Shown here: positions 22,607 through 34,221 of the stretch, piece by piece
Position numbering within the stretch: position 1 is the stretch's first letter
How the letters are laid out: each line of letters starts with the position of its first letter
Assembly (NCBI GenBank): GCA_009760855.2
Contig: WPIO01000001.1
Span: forward strand, 17,868,501-17,932,500
From: Cristatella mucedo
Lineage: Eukaryota; Bryozoa; Phylactolaemata; Cristatellidae
Length of the DNA: 64,000 nucleotides
Reading direction: 5' to 3'
Program-made: the position numbers and the translations under genes
Notes under the pieces: model-generated
What the model saw: the letters and a program-made list of their open reading frames with translations, nothing else
What the model was told of the DNA's origin: nothing
Databases searched by the model: none

Positions 22607-25340
22607 GCAAGTACCGTGATGTTGAGCAGCAACAATAGCTCTGGGAACTCGGCTTGCTTTGTTGTGGCATGCATGCAATATTGTTGTGCTTCTATTCTTC
22701 TCATTTTTGTCATGATTTCTGTTAGGGCACGAATGTGAAATAGAAACGTTCTAGCATGAAGTTGCATTGCCTCTCAAGTAGATAGCTCGCGGCCTTGAAG
22801 AGTTGAGTGGGATGTATGATAGAAAGTGGCCAAGTGGACCAGATCCATGAGGGTTCCAGCCCTGGGCATTGCCATTTCAAAGAAATTGGGCGTGTGCCCC
22901 TCCTAAATCAAATGATTACATGCAGTTTTTGTGGACATAGGCAAAGGGGGCCCCGGTCGGTTTAGATGACCTGAATTGGATGTTCGGGGTGGCTTGCCTG
23001 TCTGACATGCCCATTCCCCTTCAGATGACATGTTGCTTCTGCAAAAATCGAGGTCTGGCCTCCTTCTTGCCTTAGACTTAGCTACACCTATAAGAGGAAG
23101 GATAGTAGAGCTAGCTTAGTGGTTAGAATTGCAAAAGAGGTTTCAGGATAGCTAGGGGTTTCTAAAAATAAATTGGCTGACGTGTATATAAAGGTAAAAA
23201 TGAAAGGAAAAGTGCTTCCTTTGCAGCAAATGTAAAGTGCCCAGAAAGAGATTGAGTTCTGTGAGGGTCCTATATCAAATGTATTATTATTATTGTTATT
23301 GTTATTACAAGGTAAATCCGGCAGATCTCTCTCTCTCCCTCTCTTTCTCTCTTTTTTTGTTGTAGATTGTTAAAGTGCAAATGAAGCCGTTAGGCTTTTT
23401 TTATTCTTTGTTCCTTCATCAGAAGAATCTTGTTGATCTTGAGCCTTCTGTCCCGAAAGCAAGCATCCTAACAGCTCTGCAGATCTATCCGACGAATGTT
23501 TGCTCACATGGTGCAATTTTACTGCACTTGGCTCAAAAAGAACTATTTGGTAGCTTTGGGCATGAGTCAACCAAATCGTGGGAGGCTTTATGCTCGAACT
23601 TGTTGCAGCTTAGACTGCTATTTATGTTTAATCTTTTTGGCTTGTTGAACTTGTATTAGGGCCAGACCCTAGATGTCAGAGCGTATTTTTAAGGTATACG
23701 AGTAAGTGGTTTTCGTCTTGCACTCTACAAATGAGGCTTGAGAAATATGCTAATAGGGTAACAATGCAAACGGCAGGAGCAGATTGAAGCAACGATGGCT
23801 TTGTGCTTTGCCTCAACAAGCATCGTTCATGCGATCAAGGTTTTGGTCGTTCAATCAAGTCGACTGGGTTATTTATGCATTATTGTTCCTCCCCGGGTTT
23901 CGTGAGGCTTTCCGACTTGGCCAAATTGTTGGCCATGATGAATCTATCCTTAGATTGAGTTTTTCGCAGTCGACCAACCACATGCGACCTGTAGGTCCCA
24001 TTAGAGCATATGGCATAGCATAGACTATGTGGCTGAACCTGCTGCTCATATATAAAGAGAATAGCAAGGGTGTTTTCAATGACTAGGTCGACTGCATCAA
24101 CAGCTGTACACGACGAAGTCGGCTGTGGAGTGCTGTTAGCCATTGCATGGCAATCTGGCTGCAGGAGTGGCCGTCACTATTTTTCTCTATCAATCTCACA
24201 CCATTTTCAGTAATGCCAAAACAGATATGTGACACTACTCAAAACTTTTTTGAAGCTGCTGAGCACCTTTGCCGCTGCATTGATCAGCCAAAGCTTGAGA
24301 AGTTCTCCCACCTTTGACTCGAGCACTCTTCAGGTTGCCAAGGGCTCCCAAGACGTATTTATTAAAAAAAGGAGCAGACATCGAATCCTGTTTGCAACGG
24401 CAAAGTCCGACTGTATGAATAAAGCTAAATGGCCGACTCCTCTAAAAAATTTACAATTTAGCCGAGCTGTGGGGCATACAATAAGACCGTGGAATTGAGG
24501 CTTGACACTTTGTTTTCTACTTTTGCAGACCTGATTTTCCATGGTCGCCTGGCTAGATACTCTGGATAGTGCCGACTGCCAAGGTGCAGTCCCTGGTAGG
24601 CACTGTTCCTCTGCTCTGTGGCTCCTAGGGTAGGAGTGGCTAGCAGAAACAAAGTGATTAATCTTATTTTCGATTAAAGGATTGCCAAAGCATCTTCTTT
24701 GGTAGCTGTTCTCGAGGAGGGCACATCCCTCACCATTGTGTAGGCACGGGTGTTGTCCCCACTCGTCGTGGAGCTAGTTAGCTACCCTACGGAGCCATTT
24801 GGATGTCTTGCTTGTTGCTCTGGTTCTTGTCTAGTCGCTCGGTTGAGTGGCAAAGAAATGATTAAAAAAACTCTCAATGCGCATCAAAACCTGGTTGGCC
24901 ATCTGGTCGGTCGTGGCAGTGCCCTGGTGGGACCTTCCACACAGCAGTGTGCCCAATGCCACAGATACGAGAATTATGATAGCACTCTTGAAAAGTGTCC
25001 ATCGGGTGGCTTTTCTTTTGGCTTTTGTTGCTGCACTACAATCGCGTGATCCTATGCTCTTGCTCAGGTGCGATGGGCAAAATGGAAATCTGCCGTAGGC
25101 CTCATGCAAAGTGAGAGCACGGCCTCGGTCCATCCCCCTCCCCCAGAATCCTCTGTCCTCGAATCGCCACAGCAGTGACTGCTGCCTGCCTGTAGCAAGT
25201 CTTCAGGATATCTTAGCCTATAGACATTCTTCTTGATATTGCGCTCTGTGTGTAGCGTGTCCGAGTGACTACATGTGCTTCTTTTTGGTGCTCACTGAAC
25301 CGCTGCACTCTTGCTTTTACTTGTGCCTCTGCAACTTCAG
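22607..25340 (+). other. Intron of gene A with LINE-A tail
   Basis: A 2.7 kb GC-AG intron. It contains a + oriented LINE-A tail at 23222-23310 and a CT-rich stretch at 23325-23350. No exon that fits phase 0 at both ends was found in it. Confidence 0.55.
23222..23310 (+). mobile_element. LINE-A 3' tail fragment (+)
   Basis: AGCAAATGTAAAGTGCCCAG, AAAGAGATTGAGTTCTGTGA, CAAATGTATTATTATTATTG and (TTG/TTA)n. A CT-rich run follows about 20 bases downstream. Confidence 0.85.
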
Positions 25341-25446
25341 GCGGGGCAGATAACTTCACTGAGACGACGACTCGATGAGCTTGCAGCCCAAGTCGAAGAG
25401 ACGAGCTGCATTACTCTCAATGTCTATCAGGAGCCAAAGTCGCCAG
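25341..25446 (+). CDS. Gene A exon: short coiled coil
   Basis: Acceptor CTGCAACTTCAG and consensus donor CGCCAG|GTGAGT. Only one of the three frames is open. It has 35 codons and leaves in phase 1. Joined to the previous exon it gives a continuous amphipathic helix: DIVDLQRMLTSQ, then AGQITSLRRRLDELAAQVEE, with Leu/Ile/Val at a and d positions over about four heptads. It is followed by a short strand (CITLNVYQEP). A four-heptad parallel coiled coil after a long disordered linker is the STIL/Ana2 central coiled-coil arrangement, and human STIL has an LRLLQAQIQRLL-type repeat there. This exon and its junction are among the safest parts of the model. Confidence 0.75.
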
Positions 25447-25725
25447 GTGAGTGGGGCTGAGCGGACCATCTAGCAGCAGAGGACCGACTCACCGCCGTTC
25501 GGCAAACGCTCGCGGCGTGTGTGCGAAATTGGCAGGGCCTAGCCGCGGTGCCGTGCTTGGCCCTTCCTTTTATGCAAGCCATCGTGGATGTCCAGTAGTA
25601 CGTCTTGGCCAGGTATGCATTCACAGCAGGTTTCATCTATTTTGTCTTCGTTTGTTGTTATTGTACAATTATTTACTTCGGCATTCAACGCTGCAGGATC
25701 AGTGCCTCTGTCATTGCCCGCAGAG

Positions 25726-25761
25726 CACTCTCTGAGAGCCGTGCCACACTAGCAGCAGCGC
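25726..25761 (+). CDS. Gene A exon (short; start uncertain)
   Basis: Donor GCAGCGC|GTAAGT is good. Two acceptors are possible. CGCTGCAG at 25696 gives a longer exon (25697-25761) but enters in phase 2, which does not match the phase 1 exit at 25446. CCCGCAGAG at 25725 gives 36 bases in phase 1, which matches on both sides. The peptide is LSESRATLAAA, a helix that runs on into the next exon. A 36-base exon with a non-consensus AG choice is unusual, so an undetected extra exon remains possible. Confidence 0.45.
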
Positions 25762-25870
25762 GTAAGTTGCTCTCTCCGCCAAAGTTGCTGTCTCCGAACT
25801 TGGGAGTATGATCTGCTTGCCAGTGAAAGTTGCCGTGGGCATGCAATTCCCTTCTTTCCCGGGTGTGCAG

Positions 25871-25954
25871 TGCTGAAACGGCTTGAAAGAGGGCCCTTAT
25901 CCATCGCGCAACTGTCATTCTCCAATGCCTCTTTGATTTCGGTGACCTCTCGTG
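25871..25954 (+). CDS. Gene A exon: STIL C-terminal (STAN-like?) part
   Basis: Acceptor CCCGGGTGTGCAG, donor TCTCGTG|GTATGC. It is 84 bases, phase 1 at both ends. The peptide is LLKRLERGPLSIAQLSFSNA then SLISVTSR. The block IAQLSFSNASLIS is loosely similar in spacing to the conserved MSFANVGMSG segment of the C-terminal STAN motif of STIL/Ana2, which binds SAS-6. Only a handful of positions agree, so this is suggestive at best. It runs in phase into a candidate exon at 26833. Confidence 0.5.
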
Positions 25955-26214
25955 GTATGCTCACTCGGACCAGCAAGCCGTGTAGTTGATGGGTCTGCGT
26001 GGGTGTGGCTGCACTGCCGTAGCACTGGTTTAGTCTCATCGATGGTTCAAATAACTGATCATCTGCATGCAGTTGATTTGTTTGCTGCCTGCTTTATGTC
26101 ACTTTGCTGGAGTGAAAGACTAAGCTCGAACGAGCATCGATGCTAAAAATGCACCAAGCAACTCTGCGCTGCCTCTGTTCACCCCCCCCCTTAGCAGACA
26201 TTAAGCTGTCTGCC

Positions 26215-26375
26215 CCTCTATTCCTACGCCCTCCTGACCGAAACCAACGATGAAATTACGTCTTAGTTCCACTCGATTAGCAGCGGCCGATTTCGTGTTG
26301 AATTAACGCCGTGATTTTATGCTATAATTTTCCATTAATTGCAGGTTTGGCCCCGCCCTCGTGGAAATTGTGCAG
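26215..26375 (+). repeat. Diverged dispersed repeat, copy 2
   Basis: Partner of 10760-10915. The ordered blocks GATGAAATTACGTC, TTCCACTCGATTA, CCGATTTCGTGTTGAATTAA and TGATTTTATGCTATAATTTT align with it. The AT-rich body and neighbouring C run suggest a small mobile element of unknown class. It lies in the gene A intron before 26833. Confidence 0.55.
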
Positions 26376-26832
26376 GCCTTGCCCCGTAGAAGAAAATCTT
26401 GGCTCCCCCACTGGCAGTATGTACCCTGCATTCTCCCGCCCTTCACCTTACGGTATTTGGAAACTCATTGTCATTGTCATACGTACTAAGCTTTTTTGTC
26501 CAGTAGAAACAAAAGCAAGAAGCCTTGACTAGACATGCCCTTTAGTTGCACTCTTGTATGAGCTTATGGTTTATGGGAGACAGACATGTGGAGCCGATGA
26601 AACCTACCTCTACAGATAAGAAAATAAGTACCACTAGTCATGCTAATCGGGAAGCCGATGTAGTAGTCCCCATTAGCAGTATGGGTATAGCTTATACGTG
26701 CTGCTGCTGATGGCCGATTGTGGTTTGCCGGAATTGCCACCGCCACCAGACCGTCAGCTAGCTGTGAGCCCAGGCTGGAGCCAAATATGTTTTTTTCATT
26801 GCTTGCCATGTGATTGCTTGCTCAGATAGCAG

Positions 26833-26918
26833 AAATTGGCTCCCTCACTGCCCGCGAACTACTTAATGTGCAATTGCAACCTGCAGCTGGGAAGGCCAAG
26901 ACAGGATGCAACTTGTAG
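26833..26918 (+). CDS. Gene A candidate last exon
   Basis: The acceptor GATAGCAG precedes 26833. In phase 1, as needed after 25954, it reads IGSLTARELLNVQLQPAAGK and stops at TAG 26916-26918. An amphipathic helix is plausible and a stop soon after a STAN-like block would suit STIL, but no AATAAA is visible close downstream. Possible internal donors (AAT|GTGCAA, CTT|GTAGAT) would let the gene continue toward the exon at 29453. The exon is weakly supported. Confidence 0.35.
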
Positions 26919-29452
26919 ATGGCAGTGCCGTTGCCTCTTGGGTAGGTATCTGATTTCGATAGTGAAGAGTAATAGTGTCTATCAATAACAGCAGCAGTCC
27001 TGATATAGCTTTTCTGACTAGCCATTCTCATTAGGAATGTGTTGGCCATGGAGCCATGCCACACTGCCTCAATCACTGGGTTGGACCTGCCTACCATCAT
27101 CTGGTGGCAGTCTGCCTAGCAGATTAGGTGGCTGAACATTTCCCCACTGTGATAGCCTATTTCACCGTGGTCAGCTTGGTGAAAGACATGCCCTTGCACC
27201 TGCATTTTTAGAAGCTTTATTCAGAACCAGAAAGCTATAGCTGGCTTAGATGCAAAATGCCAGCTTAAGAAAACTCACATGCCTATTTTTTTAGACCCTA
27301 TCACATTTTTATACTGCTCTAGTTTGCTAACCTACCAGATCTTAGATATCGCAGCACCTACCCAGAGTTTGTGAATGATGGTTATTTGTATTTGTGCGAT
27401 ATTTCTCAGAACGATGTGAACGTTGATGTGACTACTCGAGTTAGCTTAATTGTCTTTTCTATATTGTTTCCCCTCTGTTGGTAGGGTTTCAGTGAAGCTA
27501 CAATTGGCTTTTTTGTGTACACACCATCGATCTTGAGACAGTCGTGCGGGGGGGGGGGGGGGGGGGGGCAGATGCTGACATTCGAACTGTGCTGTGCTTC
27601 CGATTCTGAGACTCCTGCATTCGCCGGCCTCAGAGCACCCAGAGCCCATCCTTCTCCTTGGGTTGCCACAGCTACCCAGCCTAGGGCTAGCTGTTGCCAC
27701 TGCACCGGCCACTGCCGGAATCCTTCTCCTTCCAGTCTGTCATTGAGCTTTGTTGAGGGCAAACTTGAGCCTTCCCTTCCTCTTTGACTTTGACTTTGGC
27801 AGCCTTGATTTATGATACTGTTTGGAGGCTGTATCTGCTACTTGGCCTGGTTGGACTGGTTGAACACTTATCGAGGACTGGTAAACCGGGTAGGGTGGGA
27901 TCTTGTCCCTTGTTTCTGTGTCTCTTTTGTGCTGTGGCCCTGAAGCGCCAGCCTTCACATTCGTCCGTAGCAAGTGTGATTCAGACTGCTTGGCACTATA
28001 GTTAGCAGGCAGCTGTTTGTGCTTCCTGGGTGTCAAAAAAAAGAGCAGCTGATGCAACAGCTTGATTAAAATGGCAGCAGACGAGCCTTAGTGCCTTTCA
28101 CCAGCTAGCCGGATGAAGGACCTGAATCAGCGACCTGAGCTATGAGGTGCATCCACTTGGCTTTCCCTCGTCCCATTTCGGTCTCATGCAGACCCCACCA
28201 TACCTGCCAAGTCGGCACGTTAGCACGGACCTAACCGGTAAGGGCCAGACCTTGACCTTGCCAGTGGCAGCTAATCTTGGGAAGGCTTGGTGAAATTTGA
28301 TCCACCGGAGGTAGCTGGAATTGTGGCAACGTATATTTGTGATGTATATCGGAAGTGCACGCGAAATTCAGTTTCGGTCAATTTTGGCTTCAAGTGAATT
28401 CGATTTCTAGACTCATAAAACAAAGCTGTCGGAAGCCCAATTCGGCATTGGCTGTACACCAGGTATAAGTACACCGCGAGCAACGATTGTCAAGCTGGAC
28501 GAATACTGTCGCAGTTCGTTCAAATAACTTAGGGCCCGTGCACCATGTTAAGGCGATTCGCAAATCGGTTCATTAATTCATTAACAAAAAAAACTCTGGT
28601 TTGATACATCTAGCTGCAAAGGAAGGCATCCGGTGTAGCACCATTAGTGCAGTTGTCTGTTAGAGTAAATGTCCATTTGTCCGGTCTTTGGGGGGTCAGT
28701 GGCAGCCACCGGGTGGCTGCCACTGTTTACAGTGTAACCAGAGCAGAATAAAATAAGCGAAAAGCTAAGCTAAGCAATGCTTTCCAAAAACGTCCCATCC
28801 GCTGAAATTCTGTCTCGGCAAGTAGGCCTGAATCACCGACTGCTTGCAATAGTGTAACGACAAATGTGCTCTGTTTTGCTGTGCATCGCATGCTCACACT
28901 TGTTTTGATCTTCTTGTTTTGTATTTTAAAAATATGGTTACATTATTTTCGGCCCAGTGCAGCATCCATACCAGTATGATAGTTTTTGGCACTCGGATGA
29001 TGCACCTTACTCCAGAGAGAAAGATGGAGATGGGGGACAGATTTGATTTTCTATCTGTGCTTCGTTGCATGGCTGAGTTTTCTCCAGAGAGAAGGGAGAA
29101 TTGAGCAAGGCAGACAGAAGAAGACACAAAGATGTATTTGATTTTTCATCTGAGCTTCTTTCTGTGGCTCAGTTTACTTTAAATCATCCGGTTGTTTTCA
29201 CTCAATCTCAGGCTCTTGAGTATTGAACTGACAATAAGAGAGGCGAAGCTTGCACCGGCAGTTCTGTGCCCCAACCGCTGCCTGCTTTCTATTACTTCAC
29301 TTCTGCTACCCTCCATCTGCATTCTTGTCTGCTCTACTTTGTCTGTTCATCGTGCTCACTCCAGCATGTGCAGGGCTGCTGCTCAGCCTGCTGGCATGCT
29401 CAAATGTCGGGCAGTTCACAAGCTAAACCAGTGCTGCTTATGTATGCATTAG
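26919..29452. other. Between gene A and gene B chains; no firm exon
   Basis: Holds a 21-base G run at 27548-27568 and several short frames in CT- or CA-poor sequence. Nothing was recognisable on either strand. Confidence 0.4.
27548..27568. repeat. Poly-G run (21)
   Basis: The longest G homopolymer in the window. It could form a quadruplex, and its length is also error-prone in sequencing. Confidence 0.95.
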
Positions 29453-29584
29453 ATCCGTCAAGGCACTGTGGCAAGGGCTGCCGAAGCAAGCTCCTGCTGT
29501 GGCCGGGTCCGCCAGTTCGATGAGTCTCGCGGGCATCTGTGCGTGTGCACGCTTGATCAGGATCAATACCGTGTTGTGATGACA
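29453..29584 (+). CDS. Gene B candidate exon: small beta-rich module
   Basis: Acceptor TGTATGCATTAG, donor GATGACA|GTGAGC. It has 44 codons, phase 0 to 0. The peptide begins IRQGTVARAAEASSCCGRVR and continues QFDESRGHLCVCTLDQDQYR and VVM. The pattern GTV..., GxVxxF and HLCVCTLDxDxYRVVM, with alternating hydrophobics, suggests an SH3/Tudor/KOW-like barrel fragment. No family is recognised with confidence. It may be joined in phase 0 to 38333, or other exons may lie in the 8.7 kb between. Splice sites are fair rather than strong. Confidence 0.4.
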
Positions 29585-29927
29585 GTGAGCACGTATGCAG
29601 CATCCAACTCTGTGGCAGCTCCGCCCTGCGTGCGCTCTTGTGAGTAGCAGCACGGCATACAGGAACTCGCTGGGGGGTTGAGGGCAGAGAGGGTAGGGCA
29701 GAGCAGGGGATGGCAAAGAGTTGCTTCACACTTTATGCCGTATGCCAGGTGACGCAAGGGTGGACTGGCCAGGGCTGTTCCGAGCCAAAGCGAGGGGCTC
29801 GAGCCGAAATAGCCGTGTGCCGTCCGTCTGCACAGCCGATCTGCCGGCGTGGATCGCTTTGGTCCTCTGGGCGCTGCTGCCAGCAGCAGGATGGACCTTA
29901 CGAATCGACCTCGGCTTCTTGCCAGCT

Positions 29928-30180
29928 TAATAATAATTATTATTTTCATTATTGTTATACATTTAATATAGTGCCCTTAGAGAACTCAACCTCTTTCTAG
30001 GCACGACATTTGCTACAAAAAAAGAACAATTGAATGGTTAGTGGTAGAATGCTCAATGACGACAAACATAACATGGTTTGAGGTGAAATGCACAGGGACA
30101 GCTTGAAAATATGTTTAGTGGTAGCATACACAGTGTCAGTACACATAAGCATGTAAAGGACGAATCACATGCACTCACTG
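29928..30180 (-). mobile_element. LINE-A 3'UTR and tail, reversed
   Basis: (TAA)n, ACATTTAATATAGTGCCCTT, AGAGAACTCAACCTCTTTCT and AGGCACGACATTTGC are the reversed tail. The 3'UTR continues with GAATGGTTAGTGGTAGAATG and ACACATAAGCATGTAAAGGA, as in other copies. Confidence 0.85.
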
Positions 30181-30459
30181 AATCTCGGGCGTTTCTGGCG
30201 CCCGATTGTGCATGGCATGTCTCGACAGCAGTGTGAGCTCGGCGCACACTCCTTCAATTCGAATATATCATGCAAGCTGTCGGGCAGGCCACACTGCTCC
30301 TTGCCTGCTTCGCTGGCTTTTGTTGGTGGCTTATTCCCGGGTGGCTGCGATTCGAGCACCGGACTGTGAGCAGAAATGATGTCCTCGAGCAGAGAATGAT
30401 CCTGTCACCCTCGGTTTACAGGCTTAGTGCTCCATCTATTGAGTTATCGAGCTCTGATC

Positions 30460-30537
30460 CCCTCCCTCCCTCTCTCTCTCTCCTCTCTCTTCTCTCTCCT
30501 ATCTCTCTTCCTCTCTCTCTCTCCCTCTCTCTCTCCC

Positions 30538-30597
<60 letters not shown>

Positions 30598-30814
30598 CCC
30601 TCTCTCCCTCCCCTCTCTCCCCCTCTCTCTCCCCCTCTCTCTCCTCCTATCCCTCTCCTCTCTCCCCCTCTCTCTCCCCTCTCTCTCCTATCTCTCTCCT
30701 CTCTCTCCCCTCTTTCTCCTCTCTCTCTCTCTCTCTCGCTCCTCTCTATCTCTTTCTCTCTATCCCTCTCTCTCTCTCCCCTCTCTCTTCTTTCTCTCCT
30801 CTCTTTTTCTCTCT
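30460..30814. repeat. (CT)n/(CCCT)n microsatellite, long and imperfect
   Basis: About 355 bases of pyrimidine-only sequence made of CT with CCCT, TTCT and CCTA variants. Such a polypurine-polypyrimidine mirror tract can form triplex DNA. Ser-Leu and Arg-Glu frames are artefacts. Confidence 0.97.
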
Positions 30815-30824
30815 GCGGGCTGTA

Positions 30825-31275
30825 ATAATAATGCACTTGATAAAGCGCCCTCAGATAACTCAATCTCTTTCTAGGCGCTTCACATTTGCTGCAAAGGGAA
30901 GCGGTGCGATTGAATGGTGAGTGATATCATGCTTGATAAACAACATGAATAACAAAACTGGTTAAGGGTGACATGCACAGGGTCAGCATGCAAGTGTGGT
31001 TAGTGGCAGTATGCACAGTGTCAGCACGCATAAGCACATCAAGGACGAATCAAAGGGACCCACTAAATGCTGTCCTAAATAGGTGTTTTTAAGTTCTTTT
31101 TAAATGCGGTCAAGTCAGGGGATGTTCTGACGCAAGTCGGGAGGGAGTTCCAGCCTTTGGGAGCATACGAATTAAATGCACGGTCTCCAAAGGATTTGAG
31201 CTTTGTACGAGGTATTGTAGAGTTTGCACTCGAAACAGGCGCTGGCGTGCCACACCGAATCCTTCTGAGCTTCCT
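30825..31275 (-). mobile_element. LINE-A C-terminal end, 3'UTR and tail, reversed
   Basis: The tail TAATAATAATGCACTTGATA with AAAGCGCCCTCAGATAACTC abuts the CT tract by about 10 bases. The 3'UTR and the end of the ORF (minus strand, about 31100-31250) repeat the sequence found after 6190 in the + copy, including the KAGTPSRL-like segment. Confidence 0.85.
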
Positions 31276-32986
31276 TAATGCACGTTTTCCGCATAATTTC
31301 TAAAGTTATAGTTCTGGCCGCGTTGCGGCCGGTACGTCTGCCTGCGCTCTGCGAGCAGAGACCGGCTGGTCAGGAATATCTGTGTGCCCCTACAAACCCC
31401 CCCCCCCCTCCTGTGGCACCCCCTCTGGGTGCTCTTGCAAAAGCATCCAGCTGGTGGCCTTTGCAGAGCAGTCGCAAATGGGGGGGGGGACGATTTGCAT
31501 TGACTTTCATTCTTCCTTCCGACCACGCGAGCGGCCGGCTGCCTGCTTGCGCCATCAGGTGCCATCCTGACCACGCAGTTTCAATTGCCAGAAGTTTCCA
31601 TCTTTCCTGTATCCGGAAATCCATATCCAGGGAACGTCTGCCTGCGCTGCCACGTCGAGCATCGCTAAGCGTTTGGTGCTTTGGTTCTGGGTGCTGTCCT
31701 TGACCCACTGCTGCTCGACAGCTGTGTGGCGTTTACAAGAGGTGGTCACCCTCCCTACAGCTTTGGCCCGTGGCCCCTTTCCTGCTGGCCGGTGGCTTCT
31801 GATGTAATGGCACGATTGTGCAGCCTGGACAGAGCCTGCTGCTGACTAAAGCTGCAGCTCTCACGAAATCGCATAGCGAGAAACTCGGCAGCGCTGACTC
31901 TGCCAGTGCTAGCCCTCTGGGTCGGAGCCGGATCTGGGCGCTCTGCCTGCCACGCCTTTTGGGGCTGGGTTGCTGGCCCAGCTGCACACAGGCACGCAGC
32001 AAGGGCCAGTCCTCGCCATTCCAGCTGTCCAGCTTGCCGGAAGCCGGCCAAGATGGGTGCCCGGCTTCCACTCCCACCCCACTGCCGGTATGGCTGACTG
32101 CCTGGCAGCCAGCGCATTGCTCAACCCCTGCGAGAAGATCGGGCCGGCGGCGGCGGTAGCTCGGGCCCCTCGTGCCCTCGCTGCCATCACTGTGGCAACA
32201 GCCGCCGCCGCCGGAGCAGGTCCGCCAGCCGGCTGCCATTAGACCGGTGCATTGCCGTCGCTATGGGTCGTTATTGTTCTGTCGGCTTCCGACGATACCT
32301 CGGCGCCGGCGCAGCTGTCGCCAGCGCGACGAAATTGGTTCATTGTAATGCCTCTGCCGTTGCGCCGGCGACCGGGTTCTGCAGTGGCGTCAGGAGTGGC
32401 GGGCTTGCAATAGTGCAGCTGCAGCCATAATGTACCACTCGCAAAGGATGAGGTTTATTTCTTCCTGTCTGCCTTACAGTCTATCTGTCTGTCTCCATCT
32501 TTCTGTCTGTCTCCATCTTTCTGTCTGTCTGTCTGTCTATCTCTCTTTGCTTGTATGAGCTGAATGGGAAAGTATTTTTTGCAAGGGCGTGTTTGCAGCA
32601 CTGGTGCCGGCTGGTCTCTGCGCGACCTTGTGACCTCCTATGTCGCCCGCGCTACCTCACACCGAGGTGCAGTCGTACCTGCTTACACGAAGTCACCTGT
32701 CGCACCTGCCATTCGGCAATGGGCCTGATGACCTGCAAAAGTCGCTTCCCCCCACTCGCGACATTCAAGCTGTGCACAGATGCAGCTGCACAATCCGCTC
32801 GCAGAACATGGCTCGAACTGTGTGCAAAGGATCGTGCTCGTCATCGCGTCGGCAGCCCGGTCGTCCCACAGCTCGATGTCCACTCGGTTGGCGCATCAAT
32901 CGGGAGAAACTTGCACAGTCCACGGGCAAGCAGCGTGCATCCATCGTTACGCCATAGGCACCGATCCGTGCCTCCTAGACACCCCT

Positions 32987-32993
32987 ACACACA

Positions 32994-33061
<68 letters not shown>
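32987..33061. repeat. (CA)n microsatellite
   Basis: About 35 CA units. Confidence 0.98.
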
Positions 33062-33065
<4 letters not shown>

Positions 33066-33529
33066 TGCACGGACATGCAGTCTGCAGCAGCACCCTGCCA
33101 GTAGCGCTCCGACCCTCGACTGCTGTGCTTCACAGTACGGCTGTGGGGTATATGGACTAGAAGCGTGCCCTCCCCCTTCCTGTCATCTTTCAACCGAGGC
33201 CTCCTGCACGGTGCAGCAGTGAAGGAGGCCTGCTGTCTTCCGCCCGGCCCGAGGGCCGCAGCTGTCTGCCTCTGCAGGGCCACAGGTTGGAGGTGGCCTA
33301 CTGCTTGGTCAATGTCATAGAGCAGCAGGGCTGCAATTAACTTTCATTTTTTGTACCCATTTATATCCTATACCTTAGCTACATGGCTGCAGCTGTGGTT
33401 TATTTTTAGTGCTGCCTGGTGTGCCTGTGTCGCTACTGGGCAGAGTCGTCCTGCAATGCTTGAATGTCAGGCTGTGACCAATATCCCGGGCTTCCTCCTG
33501 GACTATCTTTGGCTGCATATCTGGGTCTT

Positions 33530-33577
33530 GGTATGTGCCTGTTGATGCTGCCGCTGCCACACCAACAGGCACATACC
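33530..33577. repeat. Perfect 15-bp inverted repeat beside the CTG tract
   Basis: GGTATGTGCCTGTTG at 33530-33544 and its exact complement CAACAGGCACATACC at 33563-33577, with an 18-base GC-rich loop that itself contains CTG-like sequence. The second arm ends 2-3 bases before the CTG repeat begins. Confidence 0.95.

Positions 33578-34221
<644 letters not shown>

Noticed and set aside
25447-25620. Exon after GAAATTGGCAG at about 25543 (GPSRGAVLGPSFYASHRG)
   Set aside because: It opens in the right phase but leaves in phase 0, which fits neither following exon, so it was left out of the model.
31573-31665. Exon encoding FQLPEVSIFPVSGNPYPGNV
   Set aside because: The acceptor has a weak pyrimidine tract, no donor precedes the stop, and an overlapping frame is equally open.
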